From positions 1 to 15,193 of the forward strand of contig DGFE01000089.1 in NCBI GenBank assembly GCA_002391525.1: a stretch of 15,193 bases of DNA, read 5' to 3'. How positions within the stretch are numbered: the stretch's first letter is position 1; each line of letters begins with the position of its first letter. The position numbers were made by a program, and so were the translations under genes. Below the pieces are notes generated by a model, which was not told where the DNA came from, searched no databases, and saw only the letters and a program-made list of their open reading frames with translations. Source of the stretch: Competibacteraceae bacterium UBA3908 (GTDB taxonomy: Bacteria > Pseudomonadota > Gammaproteobacteria > Competibacterales > Competibacteraceae). Positions 6,400-12,863 of the stretch are shown in pieces.

Positions 6400-7770
6400 A
6401 TGTTTGAGAATCTTAGCGAACGGCTGTTGCGCACCATAAAAAATCTGCGCGGCCAGGGCCGGTTGACCGAGGATAACATCAAGGATGCCCTGCGCGAGGT
6501 CCGCATGGCGCTGCTGGAGGCCGACGTGGCGCTGCCGGTGGTGCGGGAGTTGATCAACCGGGTGCGCGGGCGGGCGGTCGGCGAGGAGGTGTTGTTGAGC
6601 CTGACCCCCGGTCAAGTGCTGATCAAGATCGTGCACGAAGAACTGATCCGGGTGATGGGCGAGGCCAACGCCGAGCTGAACCTGCGGGTGCAGCCGCCCG
6701 CCATCGTGCTGATGGCCGGTCTGCAAGGCTCCGGCAAGACCACCAGCGTCGCCAAGCTGGCCCGCTGGCTCAGGGAGCGCCAGCGCAAGAAGGTGATGGT
6801 GGTGAGCTGCGACGTCTACCGACCCGCCGCCATCGAGCAGTTGCGCAAGCTGGCCGGCGAAGTGGGCGCGGAGTTCTTCCCCAGCGACGCCGGCCAAACA
6901 CCCGAGAGCATCGCCCGCCAAGCACTGGAGTATGCTCGCCGCCATGGCGTGGAGGTATTGATCGTCGATACCGCCGGACGCCTGCACGTCGATCAGGAGA
7001 TGATGGCGGAAATCCAGCGACTGCACGCCGTGCTGGAGCCGGTCGAGACTCTGTTCGTGGTGGACAGCATGACGGGGCAGGATGCCGCCAATACCGCCCA
7101 AGCCTTCAATGCCGCCCTGCCGCTGACCGGCGTGGTGCTGACCAAGACCGACGGCGACGCCCGCGGCGGCGCGGCGCTGTCGATCCGCGAGGTCACCGGC
7201 AAGCCGATCAAATTCCTCGGCGTCGGCGAAAAGACCGCCGCGCTGGAACCGTTTTTCCCGGATCGAGTGGCGTCCCGGATTCTCGGCAAGGGTGACGTGC
7301 TGAGTCTGGTCGAGGAGATGGAGCAGAAGGTCGACAAGGAAAAAGCGCTCAAGCTGGCGCAAAAAGTCCAGAAGGGGCGGGGGTTCGACCTGGAAGACTT
7401 TCGCGAGCAGATGGAACAGATGATGAAGATGGGTGGAATCGCCAGCCTGCTGGACAAGATGCCGGGTTTCAACGCGGCCCCGGCGGCGCTCAAGGATCAG
7501 GCGGCCGACCGGGAAGTCAAGCGACTGGTGGCCATCATCAATTCCATGACGCCAGGGGAACGCCGCTTCCCGGACATCATCAAGGGTTCGCGCAAACGCC
7601 GCATTGCCGCCGGTTCCGGCACCCAGATTCAGGATGTGAACCGGTTGCTCAAGCAATTCGACCAGGCCCAGAAGATGATGAAAAAAATGAAGGGTGGCGG
7701 TTTGATGAAGATGCTGCGCGGCTTGCAGGGGAAGCTGCCGGCGGGGAGTTTGCCGCCGCTGAAGCCGTAG
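6400..7770 (+). CDS. ffh: Signal recognition particle protein Ffh (SRP54)
   Basis: A 456-residue GTPase that binds signal sequences of nascent membrane proteins on the ribosome, with 4.5S RNA, and delivers them to FtsY. The N domain is about residues 1-90. The G domain has the P loop GLQGSGKTT (107-115), DVYRPAAIEQL (138-148), DTAGR (190-194) and TKTDGDARGG (248-257). The Met-rich M domain (about 300-456) includes MEQMMKMGG (338-346), the 4.5S RNA-binding stretch SRKRRIAAGSGT (397-408) and MMKKMKGGGLMKML. All family motifs are intact and the length is normal. ATG 6400 has GAAGG about ten bases upstream. The usual follower rpsP is not next; a small candidate ORF and tRNA-Thr come instead. Confidence 0.97.
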   Translation: MFENLSERLLRTIKNLRGQGRLTEDNIKDALREVRMALLEADVALPVVRELINRVRGRAVGEEVLLSLTPGQVLIKIVHEELIRVMGEANAELNLRVQPPAIVLMAGLQGSGKTTSVAKLARWLRERQRKKVMVVSCDVYRPAAIEQLRKLAGEVGAEFFPSDAGQTPESIARQALEYARRHGVEVLIVDTAGRLHVDQEMMAEIQRLHAVLEPVETLFVVDSMTGQDAANTAQAFNAALPLTGVVLTKTDGDARGGAALSIREVTGKPIKFLGVGEKTAALEPFFPDRVASRILGKGDVLSLVEEMEQKVDKEKALKLAQKVQKGRGFDLEDFREQMEQMMKMGGIASLLDKMPGFNAAPAALKDQAADREVKRLVAIINSMTPGERRFPDIIKGSRKRRIAAGSGTQIQDVNRLLKQFDQAQKMMKKMKGGGLMKMLRGLQGKLPAGSLPPLKP

Positions 7771-7779
7771 GAAACCTCG

Positions 7780-7845
7780 ATGAACGCTGGCCTGGTCGAA
7801 TGGCATGAACCACTCTGTAAGTGTTTCTTTGCGGACGGCTTTTAA
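7780..7845 (+). CDS. Candidate 21-residue small ORF downstream of ffh
   Basis: An ATG opens 22 codons ending in TAA; the peptide begins MNAGLVEWHEPL and ends KCFFADGF, with a Cys-Lys-Cys motif and a hydrophobic end. The sequence AGGA (7769-7772) overlaps the ffh stop codon and lies seven bases before the ATG, which is a very good ribosome-binding geometry and would couple its translation to ffh. It ends two bases before the -35 of the tRNA-Thr promoter. I know no family for it. It may be a chance ORF in an intergenic stretch; the main support is the start context. Confidence 0.3.
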   Translation: MNAGLVEWHEPLCKCFFADGF

Positions 7846-7847
7846 GC

Positions 7848-7876
7848 TTGTGAATCGGTATTGAATTGGTTATATT
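7848..7876 (+). promoter_or_regulatory. Sigma70 promoter for tRNA-Thr
   Basis: TTGTGA (7848-7853) and TATATT (7871-7876) are separated by exactly 17 bp. The predicted start, about seven bases after the -10, would give a leader of roughly ten bases before the mature tRNA 5' end at 7894. The surrounding AT-rich stretch differs from the high-GC genes on either side. Confidence 0.7.
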
Positions 7877-7893
7877 CATCAATCGGATTTTTC

Positions 7894-7966
7894 GCCGGAA
7901 TAGCTCAGTCGGTAGAGCAGCTGATTCGTAATTAGCAGGTCGGAGGTTCGAATCCTCTTTCCGGCA
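7894..7966 (+). tRNA. tRNA-Thr (anticodon CGT)
   Basis: A complete cloverleaf: acceptor arms GCCGGAA (7894-7900) and TTCCGGC (7959-7965), D stem GCTC/GAGC, anticodon stem GCTGA/TTAGC around loop TTCGTAA with CGT at 7927-7929, and T arm GGAGG-TTCGAAT-CCTCT. It reads ACG threonine codons. The discriminator A (7966) is followed by CCG, so the 3' CCA is not encoded and must be added enzymatically, unlike the tRNA-Pro at 12121. It has its own promoter and a strong hairpin behind it. Confidence 0.97.
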
Positions 7967-7976
7967 CCGGATAAGA

Positions 7977-8011
7977 CGACGGCTTATCGAAAGATTTTCG
8001 GTAAGCCGTCG
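7977..8011. terminator. 16-bp hairpin between convergent tRNA-Thr and proB
   Basis: CGACGGCTTATCGAAA (7977-7992) pairs with TTTCGGTAAGCCGTCG (7996-8011) over 16 positions with one T-G pair and a three-base loop GAT. It lies 11 bases after tRNA-Thr and 54 bases beyond the proB stop, so it can serve both strands. Neither side has a long U tract (GTTTC on the plus side), so it may be an imperfect terminator or a 3'-end stabiliser for the proB mRNA. Confidence 0.6.
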
Positions 8012-8065
8012 CTCGTTTCAATGCCCGTCGAATTCGTCGCATCCCCGGTGTTGCCCTGGCGGTTT

Positions 8066-9193
8066 TCAGACCAGCACCAGATTATCCCGATGGATCAATT
8101 CCGGGTCGTCCACATGCCCCAGCAGCGCCTCAATCCGACGGGTGGTTTTGCCGATCAACAACATCGCTTGTTCGGTATCGTAATTCACCAGGCCACGCGC
8201 CACTTCGGTCCCCGTCGGGTCCAGACAGGCCACCAGGTCGCCCCGGTCGAAGCGACCCTCCACCGCCGTCACGCCGACAGGCAGCAGACTCTTGCCGTCG
8301 GTGCGCAGCGCCCGTACCGCGCCGGCGTCCAGATGGAGCCGACCTTTGACCTGCAATTGCACCGCCAGCCATTGCTTGCGCGCCGCCACCGGACTCTGGC
8401 TCGGTCGCAGCAGCGTGCCCAGTTCCGTGCCAGTCGCCACCCGCCGCAACACATCCGGCTCGCGACCCCAGGCCAGCAAGGTAAACGCACCGGAGCGCGC
8501 CGCCTTGGCCGCCGCGTGCAGCTTGGTCAACATCCCGCCGCTGCCCAGACTACCGGCGCTGCCCGCTACCGCCTCCAGCGCCGGGTCGCCAGCCCGCCCT
8601 TCGCGGATCAGGCGCGCATCCGGAAACCGACGCGGATTCCGGTCGTGCAAACCCTGTTGGTCGGTGAGGATGATGTACAGTTCCGCCTCGACCAGATTCG
8701 CCACCAGCGCACCCAGCGTGTCGTTGTCGCCGAAGCGGATTTCCTCGAAGGCGACGGTGTCGTTCTCGTTGATGACCGGCACCACCCGTAACCGCAACAG
8801 GGTGCGCAGGGTGGTGCGGATGTTGAGATAACGCTGGCGGTCGGCGGCATCCTCGTGGGTGAGCAGGATTTGCGCCGTGCGGATGCCGTGACGCTCGAAC
8901 GCCGACTCCCAGGCTTGCACCAGCCCCATTTGCCCCACCGCCGCCGCCGCTTGCAGATCGGGGAGGGCCGTGGGTCGCTGATTCCAGCCGAGCCGCCGCA
9001 TCCCTTCCGCGACCGCGCCGGACGTCACCAACAGCAACTCCCGCCCGGCGCGATGCAATTCCGCCATTTGCTCCACCCAGGCGTCGATGGAAAAATTGTC
9101 CAGCCCCTGCCCGTCGTTGGTGATCATCGCGCTGCCGATCTTGATCACCCAACGCTGGGCCGCGCCCAACTGTTCACGAGTCTTGTTAAACAT
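8066..9193 (-). CDS. proB: Glutamate 5-kinase
   Basis: A 375-residue cytoplasmic enzyme that phosphorylates L-glutamate, the first and feedback-regulated step of proline synthesis. The amino-acid kinase domain (about 10-255) shows VIKIGS (16-21), LLVTSGAVAEGM (54-65), NENDTV (142-147), FGDNDTLGALVANL (154-167), LTDQQGL (176-182) and GSGGMLTK (217-224). A PUA domain follows (about 275-360), as in full-length ProB. The ATG at 9193 lies within the end of obgE and overlaps it by eight bases (ATGTTTAA), so translation is probably coupled. proA is not in the window, unlike the proBA order of E. coli; proB after obgE is a known arrangement in other gammaproteobacteria. Confidence 0.95.
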   Translation of the reverse strand: MFNKTREQLGAAQRWVIKIGSAMITNDGQGLDNFSIDAWVEQMAELHRAGRELLLVTSGAVAEGMRRLGWNQRPTALPDLQAAAAVGQMGLVQAWESAFERHGIRTAQILLTHEDAADRQRYLNIRTTLRTLLRLRVVPVINENDTVAFEEIRFGDNDTLGALVANLVEAELYIILTDQQGLHDRNPRRFPDARLIREGRAGDPALEAVAGSAGSLGSGGMLTKLHAAAKAARSGAFTLLAWGREPDVLRRVATGTELGTLLRPSQSPVAARKQWLAVQLQVKGRLHLDAGAVRALRTDGKSLLPVGVTAVEGRFDRGDLVACLDPTGTEVARGLVNYDTEQAMLLIGKTTRRIEALLGHVDDPELIHRDNLVLV

Positions 9194-10268
9194 CGCCCGT
9201 ACCCTTCGTCGCCATCGACTCCGCGGTTTCCGATTCCGTCGCGACCGGTTCCGCTCGCCGCGGTTCCTCCAGCCGCTCCATCACCGCTCGTATCAATTCC
9301 TCCGTGCCTTCTCCGGACAGGGCGGAGACGGCGAACCACGGTCCACGCCAGCGCAAGGAGCGGCGGATTTTGGAAATCAGCGTCTTGCGTTCGCCTTCGG
9401 GTACCAAATCCAGCTTGTTCAGCACCAGCCAACGTTCCCTGGTGGCCAGCTCGGGGCTGTACCGCCGCAATTCCTTGAGGATCACCCGCGCGTCCCGCAC
9501 CGGATCGCCGCTGTCGCTGTAGGGCGAGACATCCACCAAGTGCAGCAGCAACCGGGTGCGGGACAGATGACGCAGGAACCGGATACCCAAGCCCGCCCCT
9601 TCCGCCGCGCCCTCGATCAGTCCGGGAATGTCGGCCATCACGAAGCTTTTCAATGGTCCGACCCGCACCACGCCCAGATTGGGATGCAGGGTGGTGAAGG
9701 GATAGTCGGCGACTTTGGGTCGGGCGGCGGACACGGCGCGAATCAGGGTGGATTTGCCGGCGTTCGGCATCCCCAGCAGACCGACGTCGGCGATGACCTT
9801 CAATTCCAGCCGCAACTCGCGCGCCTCGCCCGGCGTGCCCGGCTTGAACTGGCGCGGGGCGCGGTTGGTGCTGCTCTTGTAACGGGTGTTGCCGAGACCG
9901 TGAAAACCGCCGCGCGCCACCCGCAACCGCTGGCCCGGTTCGACCAGATCACCGATCAGTTCGCCGGTGTCGGCGTCGTAAGCCACCGTGCCCACCGGCA
10001 CGATCACGGTCAGATCGGCACCACCGCGCCCGGTGCGATTGCCGCCCATGCCCTTCTGGCCGTGTTCGGCCCGGAACAGCCGGGTGTAACGGTAATCGGC
10101 CAGGGTGTTGAGGTCGGCGTCGGCCAGCAGCCAGACGCTGCCGCCGTCGCCGCCGTCGCCGCCGTCGGGACCACCGAAGGGGATGTACTTTTCCCGCCGG
10201 AAGCTGACGCAGCCATCGCCGCCGTCGCCGGCCTCGACCCGGATGATGACCTCATCGACGAATTTCAT
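9186..10268 (-). CDS. obgE: Obg family GTPase ObgE/CgtA
   Basis: A 360-residue essential GTPase acting in large-subunit ribosome maturation and stress signalling. The Gly-rich Obg fold (1-158) includes GDGGDGCVSFRREKYIPFGG (14-33) and GPDGGDGGDGG (33-43). The G domain follows with G1 GMPNAGKST (166-174), G2 YPFTTLHPNLG (189-199), G3 DIPG (213-216), G4 NKLD (284-287) and G5 SALSG (315-319). The C-terminal tail (about 335-360) is acidic and of low complexity. GAGGAG just upstream of ATG 10268 is a strong ribosome-binding site. A terminator-like hairpin separates it from rpmA, so its expression is probably lower than that of the ribosomal protein genes. It overlaps proB by eight bases. Confidence 0.96.
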   Translation of the reverse strand: MKFVDEVIIRVEAGDGGDGCVSFRREKYIPFGGPDGGDGGDGGSVWLLADADLNTLADYRYTRLFRAEHGQKGMGGNRTGRGGADLTVIVPVGTVAYDADTGELIGDLVEPGQRLRVARGGFHGLGNTRYKSSTNRAPRQFKPGTPGEARELRLELKVIADVGLLGMPNAGKSTLIRAVSAARPKVADYPFTTLHPNLGVVRVGPLKSFVMADIPGLIEGAAEGAGLGIRFLRHLSRTRLLLHLVDVSPYSDSGDPVRDARVILKELRRYSPELATRERWLVLNKLDLVPEGERKTLISKIRRSLRWRGPWFAVSALSGEGTEELIRAVMERLEEPRRAEPVATESETAESMATKGTGDV

Positions 10269-10290
10269 GGCGCTCTCCTCGAACCGGAGA

Positions 10291-10317
10291 CAAAAGAAAA
10301 GCCCCAGGCGGGGCTTT
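10291..10317 (-). terminator. Intrinsic terminator inside the rplU-rpmA-obgE-proB operon
   Basis: On the minus strand AAAGCCCC (10317-10310) pairs with GGGGCTTT (10305-10298) around a four-base loop, followed by TCTTTTG. An eight-bp stem with a GC core and a U-rich tail is a standard Rho-independent terminator. It lies 25 bases after the rpmA stop and about 23 bases before the obgE start codon. Confidence 0.75.
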
Positions 10318-10341
10318 CGGCGCGCCCGGACTTCCAGTGGT

Positions 10342-10602
10342 TCATTGCGCCGGATAGACGCTCACGTACTTGCGGTTGAACGGACCCTTGGTCTCGAACG
10401 TCACGTGGCCCTCGACCTTGGCGAACAGGGTGTAATCCTTGCCGCAACCCACGTTTTTCCCCGGATGGAATCTGGTGCCGCGCTGCCGCACGATGATGTT
10501 GCCGGGCAGGGCCAACTGGCCGCCGAACAGTTTGACGCCCAACCGCTGTGCCTGGGAATCGCGGCCATTGCGGCTGCTGCCGCCCGCTTTCTTGTGTGCC
10601 AT
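10342..10602 (-). CDS. rpmA: 50S ribosomal protein L27
   Basis: An 86-residue protein, one longer than in E. coli. It starts MAHKKAGGSSRNGRDSQAQR, the unprocessed form whose N terminus reaches the peptidyl-transferase centre, and contains GNIIVRQRGTRFHPGKNVG (34-52) and DYTLFA (56-61). It begins three bases after the rplU stop, and the AGGAGG ribosome-binding site lies inside the last rplU codons. An intrinsic terminator follows. No N-terminal cleavage extension of the Firmicutes type is present. Confidence 0.97.
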   Translation of the reverse strand: MAHKKAGGSSRNGRDSQAQRLGVKLFGGQLALPGNIIVRQRGTRFHPGKNVGCGKDYTLFAKVEGHVTFETKGPFNRKYVSVYPAQ

Positions 10603-10605
10603 GTC

Positions 10606-10962
10606 TCAAACCTCCTGAATCGGCGCGGTCTGGAACGCCGCCGCGTCGGAGAGGCCGCTGATGCCGCTGATCCGCAGCTCCGTGTAGGATTGCCGGTGAC
10701 CCTGGGTCTTGAAATAATGCTTGCGGCGACGGAACTTGATGATCCGAATCTTCGGGCCGCGCCCCTGGGATTTGACGGTGGCGGTCACCCGGGCGCCTTC
10801 GACATAGGGCGCGCCGACCTTGACCTGGTCGCCGGCGGCGATCATCAGCACCGTATCGAACTCTACGGAAGTGCCTTCCTCGACGTCGAGCTTTTCGACC
10901 TTGAGCGTCTGGCCCTCGGCCACCCGGTATTGTTTGCCCCCGGTTTTGATGACAGCGTACAT
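10606..10962 (-). CDS. rplU: 50S ribosomal protein L21
   Basis: A 118-residue protein beginning MYAVIKTGGKQYRVAEGQ, with the conserved C-terminal half KIRIIKFRRRKHYFKTQGHR and the TELRI end. It binds 23S rRNA in the large subunit. ATG 10962 is chosen over a frame-open TTG 15 bases upstream because the protein then starts as the family does and has GGAG nine bases upstream. It carries about 15 extra residues at the C terminus (SGLSDAAAFQTAPIQEV) compared with the 103-residue E. coli protein; part of that tail encodes the rpmA ribosome-binding site. It is the first gene of the operon and has a strong promoter. Confidence 0.96.
   Translation of the reverse strand: MYAVIKTGGKQYRVAEGQTLKVEKLDVEEGTSVEFDTVLMIAAGDQVKVGAPYVEGARVTATVKSQGRGPKIRIIKFRRRKHYFKTQGHRQSYTELRISGISGLSDAAAFQTAPIQEV
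10611..10616 (-). promoter_or_regulatory. Consensus Shine-Dalgarno of rpmA inside rplU
   Basis: AGGAGG on the minus strand is part of the last codons of rplU and stands eight bases before the rpmA ATG. This fixes the rpmA start and implies coupled translation of L21 and L27. Confidence 0.8.
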
Positions 10963-11009
10963 TGATAAACTCTCCAAAACGGCTGGTCCGTCCCGACTAA
11001 AGGGTTGAA

Positions 11010-11038
11010 ATTCTAGCCGCGCGCCCGGTCGAGGTCAA
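11010..11038 (-). promoter_or_regulatory. Sigma70 promoter of the rplU operon
   Basis: Read on the minus strand, TTGACC (11038-11033) and TAGAAT (11015-11010) are 17 bp apart, five of six matches each. The predicted leader is about 40 nt, with a small ACGG/CCGT stem and no larger structure that I can see. Confidence 0.8.
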
Positions 11039-11075
11039 ACAAATTCCAGCCAATAGCGGCGCTTAGGTACTCGCC

Positions 11076-11104
11076 TTGACCCTGCCGCAACCAATCCGTA
11101 GCAT
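11076..11104 (+). promoter_or_regulatory. Sigma70 promoter of ispB
   Basis: TTGACC (11076-11081) and TAGCAT (11099-11104) are 17 bp apart, and the start would be about 28 bases before the ispB ATG. Its -35 stands 37 bp from the rplU -35 on the other strand, so the two promoters are back to back. Confidence 0.65.
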
Positions 11105-11138
11105 GGGTGGGCCTCTTCCCCCCAAGCCATCGTTTCCC

Positions 11139-12107
11139 ATGAATATCGAGCAAATCCGCGCCCCAATCGCGGACGACCTGCAAGCCGTCAACGCCCTGAT
11201 CCGGCGGCAACTGCGTTCCGACGTGGCGCTGATCAACCAGTTGGCCGGCTATATCATCGACGGCGGCGGCAAGCGGCTGCGGCCCGTCACCGTGCTGCTG
11301 ACGGCGCGCGCCTGTGGCTACGCCGGCGTCCAGCATATCGACGCCGCCGCCATCATCGAATTCATCCACACCGCTACCCTGTTGCACGACGACGTGGTGG
11401 ACGAATCCAGCCTGCGCCGGGGCCGGGAAACGGCCAACGCCATCTGGGGCAATCAGGCCAGCGTGCTGGTGGGCGATTTCCTGTATTCCCGCTCGTTCCA
11501 GATGATGGTCGGCATCGGCAACATGCGAATCATGGAAATCATGGCCGATACCACCAATACCATCGCCGAGGGCGAGGTGATGCAGCTGCTCAACTGCCAC
11601 GATCCCGACACCACCGAGGAACGCTACATGACGGTGATCCACTGCAAAACCGCCAAGCTGTTCGAGGCGGCGGCGCAACTGGGCGCGGTGCTGGCCGGTC
11701 GGCCACGGAAAGAGGAGTTGGCGCTGGCCCGCTACGGGCTGCATCTGGGCACGGCTTTCCAGTTGATCGACGACGTGCTGGATTACAGCGCCTCCAGCGC
11801 CGAACTGGGCAAGAATGTCGGCGACGACCTGGCCGAGGGCAAGCCGACCCTGCCGCTGATTCACGCCATGCGCCACGGCGCGCCCGAGCAAGCGCGGATC
11901 ATCCGCGAGGCCATCGAACGGGGTGGACTGGAGCACATCGACCTCGTCACCCGGACTATTGAGTCCACCGGGGCGCTCGACTATACTGCACATCTTGCCG
12001 CGGAAGAGGCCGAGCGGGCCATCGCCAGCCTGGAACCGCTCCCGGTCTCGCCCGTCAGGGACACGCTCATCGGCCTGGCCCGGTTCGCGGTAAACCGCCG
12101 TTATTGA
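11139..12107 (+). CDS. ispB: Octaprenyl (polyprenyl) diphosphate synthase
   Basis: A 322-residue trans-prenyltransferase, one shorter than E. coli IspB, that builds the ubiquinone side chain from FPP and IPP. Motifs are GGGKRLRP (42-49), the first Asp-rich motif LLHDDVVDE (81-89) followed by RRGRETAN, and the second LIDDVLDY (209-216), plus KNVGDDLAEGKPTLP. Both Mg2+-binding DD-x2-D motifs are intact. ATG 11139 is preferred because the protein then starts MNIEQIRAPI like its relatives; the upstream in-frame TTG would fall on the promoter. No clear Shine-Dalgarno is visible. Chain length (eight or other) cannot be read with certainty. tRNA-Pro follows 13 bases after the stop and is probably co-transcribed. 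Confidence 0.95.
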   Translation: MNIEQIRAPIADDLQAVNALIRRQLRSDVALINQLAGYIIDGGGKRLRPVTVLLTARACGYAGVQHIDAAAIIEFIHTATLLHDDVVDESSLRRGRETANAIWGNQASVLVGDFLYSRSFQMMVGIGNMRIMEIMADTTNTIAEGEVMQLLNCHDPDTTEERYMTVIHCKTAKLFEAAAQLGAVLAGRPRKEELALARYGLHLGTAFQLIDDVLDYSASSAELGKNVGDDLAEGKPTLPLIHAMRHGAPEQARIIREAIERGGLEHIDLVTRTIESTGALDYTAHLAAEEAERAIASLEPLPVSPVRDTLIGLARFAVNRRY

Positions 12108-12112
12108 TTCTT

Positions 12113-12120
12113 CCCCGCGT

Positions 12121-12125
<5 letters not shown>
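12113..12125 (+). other. GC hairpin across the 5' end of tRNA-Pro
   Basis: CCCCG (12113-12117) can pair with CGGGG (12121-12125), the first five bases of tRNA-Pro, over a three-base loop. The leader copy is the same as the end of the tRNA 3' acceptor strand, so it competes with the cloverleaf and covers the RNase P site. Whether it forms in the cell is unknown. Confidence 0.4.
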
Positions 12126-12197
<72 letters not shown>

Positions 12198-12241
12198 AGT
12201 ATTCCTGATTTGTTTTCTCTACGTTTTTCCGCCAGGATCCC

Positions 12242-12817
12242 ATGAACCCGGAACGCTGCGCCTGGTGCGGCACCGATTCGCTGTACCTGAGCTATCACGA
12301 CGCTGAATGGGGTGTTCCCGATCACGACGACCGCCGACTGTTCGAGAAACTGGTCTTGGATGGGGCGCAAGCCGGCCTCAGTTGGTTGACCATTCTGCGC
12401 AAACGAGAAAACTACCGGCGGGCATTCGACGGTTTCGATCCCGAGTTGATCGCCCGTTACGACGAGCGGCGCATCGGACAATTGCTTGCCGATCCGGGCA
12501 TCGTGCGCAACCGGCTGAAGATCGAGGCGACGGTCAAAAATGCGCGGGGCTATCTGACGGTTCAGGAGCGGCACGGTGGGTTCGGGCCTTTTCTTTGGCG
12601 CTACGTCGATGGCGCGCCACGGCAGAACGCCTGGCGAACGCTGGCGGAAGTGCCCACGCGCACGGGGGAAGCGGAAGCGATGAGCCGGGACTTGAAACGG
12701 CTCGGCTTCGCGTTCGTGGGCCCCACCATTTGCTATGCCTTCATGCAAGCCGTCGGCATGGTCAACGACCACACGACCAACTGTTTTCGCCACCGGGAAC
12801 TACGGAAATCGGAATAG
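12242..12817 (+). CDS. tag: DNA-3-methyladenine glycosylase I
   Basis: A 191-residue monofunctional base-excision enzyme that removes 3-methyladenine from alkylated DNA. Signature parts are YHDAEWGVP (18-26), LDGAQAGLSWLTILRKRENYR (39-59) and FVGPTICYAFMQAVGMVNDH (158-177). The zinc ligands of E. coli Tag are matched by Cys6, His19, His177 and Cys181. At the base-recognition Glu38 of E. coli Tag this protein has Asp40, a conservative change that I believe is common in homologues. AGGA stands four bases before the ATG, a tight spacing. It follows tRNA-Pro by 44 bases with no visible promoter, so read-through from ispB-tRNA is possible. Confidence 0.94.
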   Translation: MNPERCAWCGTDSLYLSYHDAEWGVPDHDDRRLFEKLVLDGAQAGLSWLTILRKRENYRRAFDGFDPELIARYDERRIGQLLADPGIVRNRLKIEATVKNARGYLTVQERHGGFGPFLWRYVDGAPRQNAWRTLAEVPTRTGEAEAMSRDLKRLGFAFVGPTICYAFMQAVGMVNDHTTNCFRHRELRKSE

Positions 12818-12820
12818 CGC

Positions 12821-12841
12821 CGCCGCGAGGAACATGCGGCG
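12821..12841. terminator. Weak hairpin between convergent tag and thioesterase genes
   Basis: CGCCGC (12821-12826) and GCGGCG (12836-12841) form a six-bp GC stem with a nine-base loop, three bases after the tag stop. The following ATTCTCCCTTG is only moderately U-rich. It is the only terminator candidate in the 46-base gap. Confidence 0.3.
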
Positions 12842-12863
12842 ATTCTCCCTTGTGGCGACGGTC

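Noticed and set aside
5416..7806. A 796-codon minus-strand open frame spanning ypjD and the antisense of ffh
   Set aside because: Product is His/Gln/Leu-rich low-complexity shadow sequence; both real genes have complete family motifs in other frames.
10136..10180. Tandem GCCGTCGCC-like repeats that look like a minisatellite
   Set aside because: They encode the conserved GPDGGDGGDGG loop of the Obg fold and are explained by the protein.
9087..10379. A 430-codon plus-strand frame opposite obgE
   Set aside because: Antisense shadow of a conserved GTPase gene; no motif and no ribosome-binding site.
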